A stretch of DNA of 7,495 nucleotides from an uncultured Collinsella sp. (GTDB lineage Bacteria > Actinomycetota > Coriobacteriia > Coriobacteriales > Coriobacteriaceae), in contig CABURG010000081.1 in NCBI GenBank assembly GCA_902493835.1, positions 1 through 7,495 of the forward strand, written 5' to 3'. Shown here one piece after another: positions 4,952 through 7,495 of this stretch. The notes beneath the pieces are model-generated. The model made no database searches. It was not told the origin of the DNA and saw nothing but the letters and a program-made list of their open reading frames with translations. Each line of letters starts with the position of its first letter. Positions within the stretch are counted from its first letter, which is position 1. Made by a program: the position numbers and the translations under genes.

Positions 4952-5896
4952 ATGCTCAAGTCTCCTCTCTGCGATTTGCTCGGCATCGAAAAACCCGTGT
5001 TCCAGGGTGGCATGGCCTGGATTGCCGACGCCTCGCTGGCGTCTGCCGTGTCCGAGGCAGGCGGCTTAGGCATTATCGCGGCCATGAATGCCGACGCAAA
5101 CTGGCTGCGCGATCAGATTCACGAGCTGCGCGCCAAGACGGATAAGCCCTTTGGCGTCAACGTTATGCTCATGAGCCCGTTTGTCGACGAGGTCGCACAA
5201 GTGGTGATTGATGAGCAGGTGCCCGTTGTGGTGACCGGTGCCGGCAATCCCACCAAGTACATGAAGGCCTGGGGTGATGCAGGCATCAAGGTTATTCCCG
5301 TCGTGGCTTCGGTGGCGCTGGCGCGTCTCGTGGCGCGTCGCGGAGCCACTGCCGTGGTTGCCGAGGGCACCGAATCTGGCGGCCATATTGGCGAGACCTC
5401 GACGATGGCACTGGTGCCGCAGGTCGTCGATGCGGTCGACATTCCCGTCGTGGCTGCCGGCGGTATCGCCGACGGCCGCGGCGTGGCGGCCGCTTTTATG
5501 CTCGGCGCTGCCGGCGTCCAGGTGGGAACACGCTTTCTGGTCGCAAACGAGTGCACCGTATCCGAACAGTACAAAGAGCTGGTGCTCAAGGCAGGCGACA
5601 CGTCGACGCGTGCGACCGGTCGCTCGACGGGACATCCGGTTCGCGCCCTCAAGAGCCCCTTCACCAACGCGTATGCCAAGAACGAGGCGGCGGGCGCAAG
5701 CCCCGAGGAGCTCGGGGCCATGGGCGCGGGCGCGCTTCGTAAAGCCGCAAAGGACGGTAATTACGAAGAGGGTTCGTATTTGTGCGGACAGATTGCTGGC
5801 ATGGTCAACAAACGCCAGAGCGCACGCGAAATCGTCGACGATCTGGTCGTTGGCGCCGAGCATGTCCTGAAGGGTGCGTCCGCATGGGTAGCGTAG
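4952..5896 (+). CDS. fabK: Enoyl-ACP reductase II (FMN-dependent)
   Basis: FabK reduces trans-2-enoyl-ACP with NAD(P)H through bound FMN, the last step of each elongation cycle. The protein has 314 residues and the nitronate monooxygenase/FabK TIM-barrel fold. Visible motifs are QGGMAWIAD (18-26), AEGTESGGHIGE (137-148, with the conserved His145), VVAAGGIADGRG (166-177, phosphate binding) and GAAGVQVGTRF (185-195), plus a C-terminal FabK-type segment with LCGQIAGMV (277-285). Its position between acpP and fabD supports FabK over a nitronate monooxygenase. FabK is known to be much less triclosan-sensitive than FabI. Start: GTG (4949) shares one base with the acpP TAG and ATG (4952) follows; GGAG at 4940-4943 is 8 nt from the ATG, which I prefer. 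Translation is probably coupled to acpP. The end overlaps fabD by 13 nt. Confidence 0.93.
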   Translation: MLKSPLCDLLGIEKPVFQGGMAWIADASLASAVSEAGGLGIIAAMNADANWLRDQIHELRAKTDKPFGVNVMLMSPFVDEVAQVVIDEQVPVVVTGAGNPTKYMKAWGDAGIKVIPVVASVALARLVARRGATAVVAEGTESGGHIGETSTMALVPQVVDAVDIPVVAAGGIADGRGVAAAFMLGAAGVQVGTRFLVANECTVSEQYKELVLKAGDTSTRATGRSTGHPVRALKSPFTNAYAKNEAAGASPEELGAMGAGALRKAAKDGNYEEGSYLCGQIAGMVNKRQSAREIVDDLVVGAEHVLKGASAWVA

Positions 5897-6810
5897 CGTT
5901 TCTGTTTGCCGGTCAGGGTGCCCAGCATCCCGCGATGGGCGTCGACCTCATCGAAGCGTCACCGGTGGCTGCCGAGGTGTTCGCCATTGCCGACGAGGTG
6001 CGCCCGGGGACCAGCGAGCAGTGCCGGAGCGCCTCCAAGGAGGAGCTCTCACAGACCGAGAACACGCAGCCTTGCGTGTTCGTGCACGACTTGGCTGTCG
6101 CTGTCGCCCTGCGCGAGCGCGGCGTGGTGCCTGCCGCCTGTGCGGGATTCTCGCTGGGCGAGGTCGCTGCACTCACCTTTGCGGGGGCATTCGATACGCG
6201 AGCGGGTTTTGAGCTCGTGTGTGAGCGCGCGGCTTTGATGGCCACGGAGGCCGAGCGTCACCCCGGCGGCATGCGCGCCGTCATCAAGCTCGATGCGGCG
6301 CAGGTCGAGGGCTTGGCAAAACAGGCAGGCGAGGACTGCTGGCCGGTCAACTACAACAGCCCCCAGCAAACGGTTGTGGCCGGAGCGCCCGATGCGTTGC
6401 AGACCCTCGACGTCCTGGTAAAAGAGGCTGGCGGTCGCGCCATGAAGGTCGCGGTGTCGGGTGCATTCCATAGCCCCTATATGGCCGAGGCGACCTGTGG
6501 CCTTGCTGCATATATCCAAGCCGGTCACGCGCCGTCCCCGTTGCTCATTCCTGTTATGGCAAATATGACGGCGGCACCCTATCCGGCCGACCCGCAGGCG
6601 GCATCGGAGGTGCTGGCCAACCAGGTGAGTCATGCCGTGCGCTGGGTCGACACGCTGCATGCTCTGCAGGATCAAGGCATCGACACGTTTATTGAGGTCG
6701 GCCCCGGCAAAACGCTGTCCGGCTTGGTCAAGCGTACGTTGAGCGACGTTCGTGTGTATTCGTGCGAAACGGCCGAACAGGTCGCAGCTATTGCCGACGA
6801 GCTCGCATAG
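5884..6810 (+). CDS. fabD: Malonyl-CoA:ACP transacylase
   Basis: FabD moves malonyl from CoA to ACP, giving the extender unit for FabH and the elongating synthase. The protein has 308 residues, as usual. It shows FLFAGQGAQ (6-14, oxyanion region with Gln11), the nucleophile elbow AGFSLGE (87-93, Ser90), Arg115 in CERAALM for malonate carboxylate binding, the catalytic His196 in GAFHSPYM (193-200), and the C-terminal EVGPGKTL (271-278). The elbow has Phe89 where E. coli has His (GHSLGE) and streptococci Leu. The frame continues upstream inside fabK to 5782, but the conserved N-terminus starts at 5884 with AAGGG (5870-5874) 9 nt before. The 13-nt overlap with fabK implies coupled translation. 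fabG starts 30 nt after its stop. Confidence 0.95.
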   Translation: MGSVAFLFAGQGAQHPAMGVDLIEASPVAAEVFAIADEVRPGTSEQCRSASKEELSQTENTQPCVFVHDLAVAVALRERGVVPAACAGFSLGEVAALTFAGAFDTRAGFELVCERAALMATEAERHPGGMRAVIKLDAAQVEGLAKQAGEDCWPVNYNSPQQTVVAGAPDALQTLDVLVKEAGGRAMKVAVSGAFHSPYMAEATCGLAAYIQAGHAPSPLLIPVMANMTAAPYPADPQAASEVLANQVSHAVRWVDTLHALQDQGIDTFIEVGPGKTLSGLVKRTLSDVRVYSCETAEQVAAIADELA

Positions 6811-6840
6811 TCCACAGGGCTGTAACCCGAAAGGAATGAC

Positions 6841-7495
6841 ATGGGCAACTTGAACAAAGGCGCGCTCGAGCGCGACGGATCGCGCCGCGTGGCGCTGGTC
6901 ACGGGCGGCTCGCGGGGTATCGGCCGCGCCTGCGCTGTCGGTCTGGCGGAGGACGGCTTTGATATCGCCGTCGTCTATGCCGGTAGCGCAGATGCGGCGC
7001 GCGAGACGTGCGAAGCCTGTGAGGCGGCTGGCGCCACGGCGCGCGCATATCAATGTGACGTGGCCGATCCCGCTGCCGTCAACGCGTGCGTGGAAACGGT
7101 CCTCAACGACTTTGGCTCCATTTGGGCGCTCGTCAACAACGCCGGCATCACCCGCGATGGCCTGCTCATGCGTATGGGTGACGATGCCTTCGCCCGCGTG
7201 CTCGATGTCAATCTCAAGGGCACGTTCAATACGACGCGCGCGCTCACCAAGACCTTTATGCGCCAGCACGGCGGTTGCGTCATCAACATGAGCTCGGTTG
7301 TGGGCCTGATGGGCAATGCCGGGCAGGCCAACTACGCTGCCTCCAAGGCGGGCGTCATCGGCCTGACCAAGGCGGTAGCGCGCGAGCTTGCGCCCCGCGG
7401 CGTTCGAGTGAACGCGGTTGCCCCCGGGTTTGTCGAGACGGATATGACGGCAAAGCTCTCGGAGAAGGTGCGCGCGGCGTGCGAGGGGCAGATTC
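6841..7495 (+). CDS. fabG: 3-oxoacyl-ACP reductase (FabG), 3' end beyond the window
   Basis: FabG reduces 3-ketoacyl-ACP to the (R)-3-hydroxy form with NADPH. 218 residues are visible of a family near 246, and the frame is still open at the window end. It is a classical short-chain dehydrogenase: cofactor motif TGGSRGIG (21-28), NNAG (99-102), Asn124 in DVNLKG, catalytic Ser152 in SSVVG, Tyr165 and Lys169 in YAASK, and PGFVETDMT (196-204). The ATG follows AAAGGA (6830-6835) with a 5-nt spacer. The N-terminus is about ten residues longer than in typical FabG before the first strand (RRVALVTGG). The only later candidate start before the cofactor motif is a GTG inside that strand, so the extension looks real. 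Being last in fabH-acpP-fabK-fabD-fabG, it probably precedes fabF. Confidence 0.95.
   Translation, partial: MGNLNKGALERDGSRRVALVTGGSRGIGRACAVGLAEDGFDIAVVYAGSADAARETCEACEAAGATARAYQCDVADPAAVNACVETVLNDFGSIWALVNNAGITRDGLLMRMGDDAFARVLDVNLKGTFNTTRALTKTFMRQHGGCVINMSSVVGLMGNAGQANYAASKAGVIGLTKAVARELAPRGVRVNAVAPGFVETDMTAKLSEKVRAACEGQI

Noticed and set aside
5066..5863. A 265-codon minus-strand open frame inside fabK
   Set aside because: It lies wholly antisense to fabK, and the translated sequence is rich in R, H and A in the manner typical of shadow frames in GC-rich DNA.
6049..7269. A 406-codon minus-strand open frame across fabD and fabG
   Set aside because: It is antisense to two genes with intact catalytic motifs. 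It spans their intergenic spacer with no ribosome binding site logic and no domain pattern, so it is a composition artefact.
1..7495. A new defence, mobile or secretion system
   Set aside because: Every stretch of sequence is taken up by recognisable translation or lipid genes or short spacers. There are no repeat arrays, integrase or transposase genes, or unknown ORFs that are not shadows of known genes.

Overview
The window is core bacterial chromosome: the end of a ribosomal str-type cluster, then a biotin-protein ligase gene, then the first part of a type II fatty-acid synthesis (fab) operon. The DNA is GC-rich. Codon choice is strongly biased (C-ending codons, GAG, AAG), most of all in fusA and rpsJ. 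Together with a Firmicutes-like fab gene order (fabH-acpP-fabK-fabD-fabG) this suggests a high-GC anaerobic actinobacterium of the Coriobacteriia type (Collinsella/Olsenella-like). That placement is an inference from composition and synteny, not a database result.

Layout. Bases 1-141 are the 3' end of rpsG (S7). fusA (EF-G, 161-2260) follows after 19 nt, then rpsJ (S10, TTG start, 2321-2629). A strong GC-rich hairpin with a T-tract (2649-2691) closes this unit, so rpsJ is the last gene here: tuf does not lie between fusA and rpsJ, and the rest of the S10 operon does not follow. On the minus strand, 2746-3522 encodes a biotin-protein ligase with only the catalytic and C-terminal domains and no DNA-binding domain. 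A 176-nt divergent intergenic region (3523-3698) separates it from fabH. It carries two nearly identical copies (18 of 19 bases) of a partly palindromic sequence, 48 nt apart, on either side of a plausible -10 box. These look like operators for an unidentified lipid regulator.

From 3699 the fab operon runs rightward: fabH (initiating ketoacyl-ACP synthase III), acpP (acyl carrier protein), fabK (FMN enoyl-ACP reductase), fabD (malonyl-CoA:ACP transacylase) and fabG (3-ketoacyl-ACP reductase, cut off by the window end). The fabK start overlaps or abuts the acpP stop, and fabD overlaps fabK by 13 nt, so translation is probably coupled. The fabH-acpP spacer is the only internal junction with obvious RNA hairpins.

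How it fits together: FabD loads malonate onto AcpP, FabH condenses acetyl-CoA with malonyl-ACP to start a chain, FabG reduces the ketoacyl-ACP, and FabK performs the last reduction of each cycle. The elongating synthase (fabF), the dehydratase (fabZ) and acetyl-CoA carboxylase are not in the window and may lie downstream. BirA would biotinylate the carboxylase carrier protein that feeds malonyl-CoA into this pathway, which explains its position next to the operon. I found no mobile element, tRNA, rRNA, CRISPR array or defence system. The most interesting unexplained signal is the repeated operator-like sequence in the birA-fabH intergenic region.
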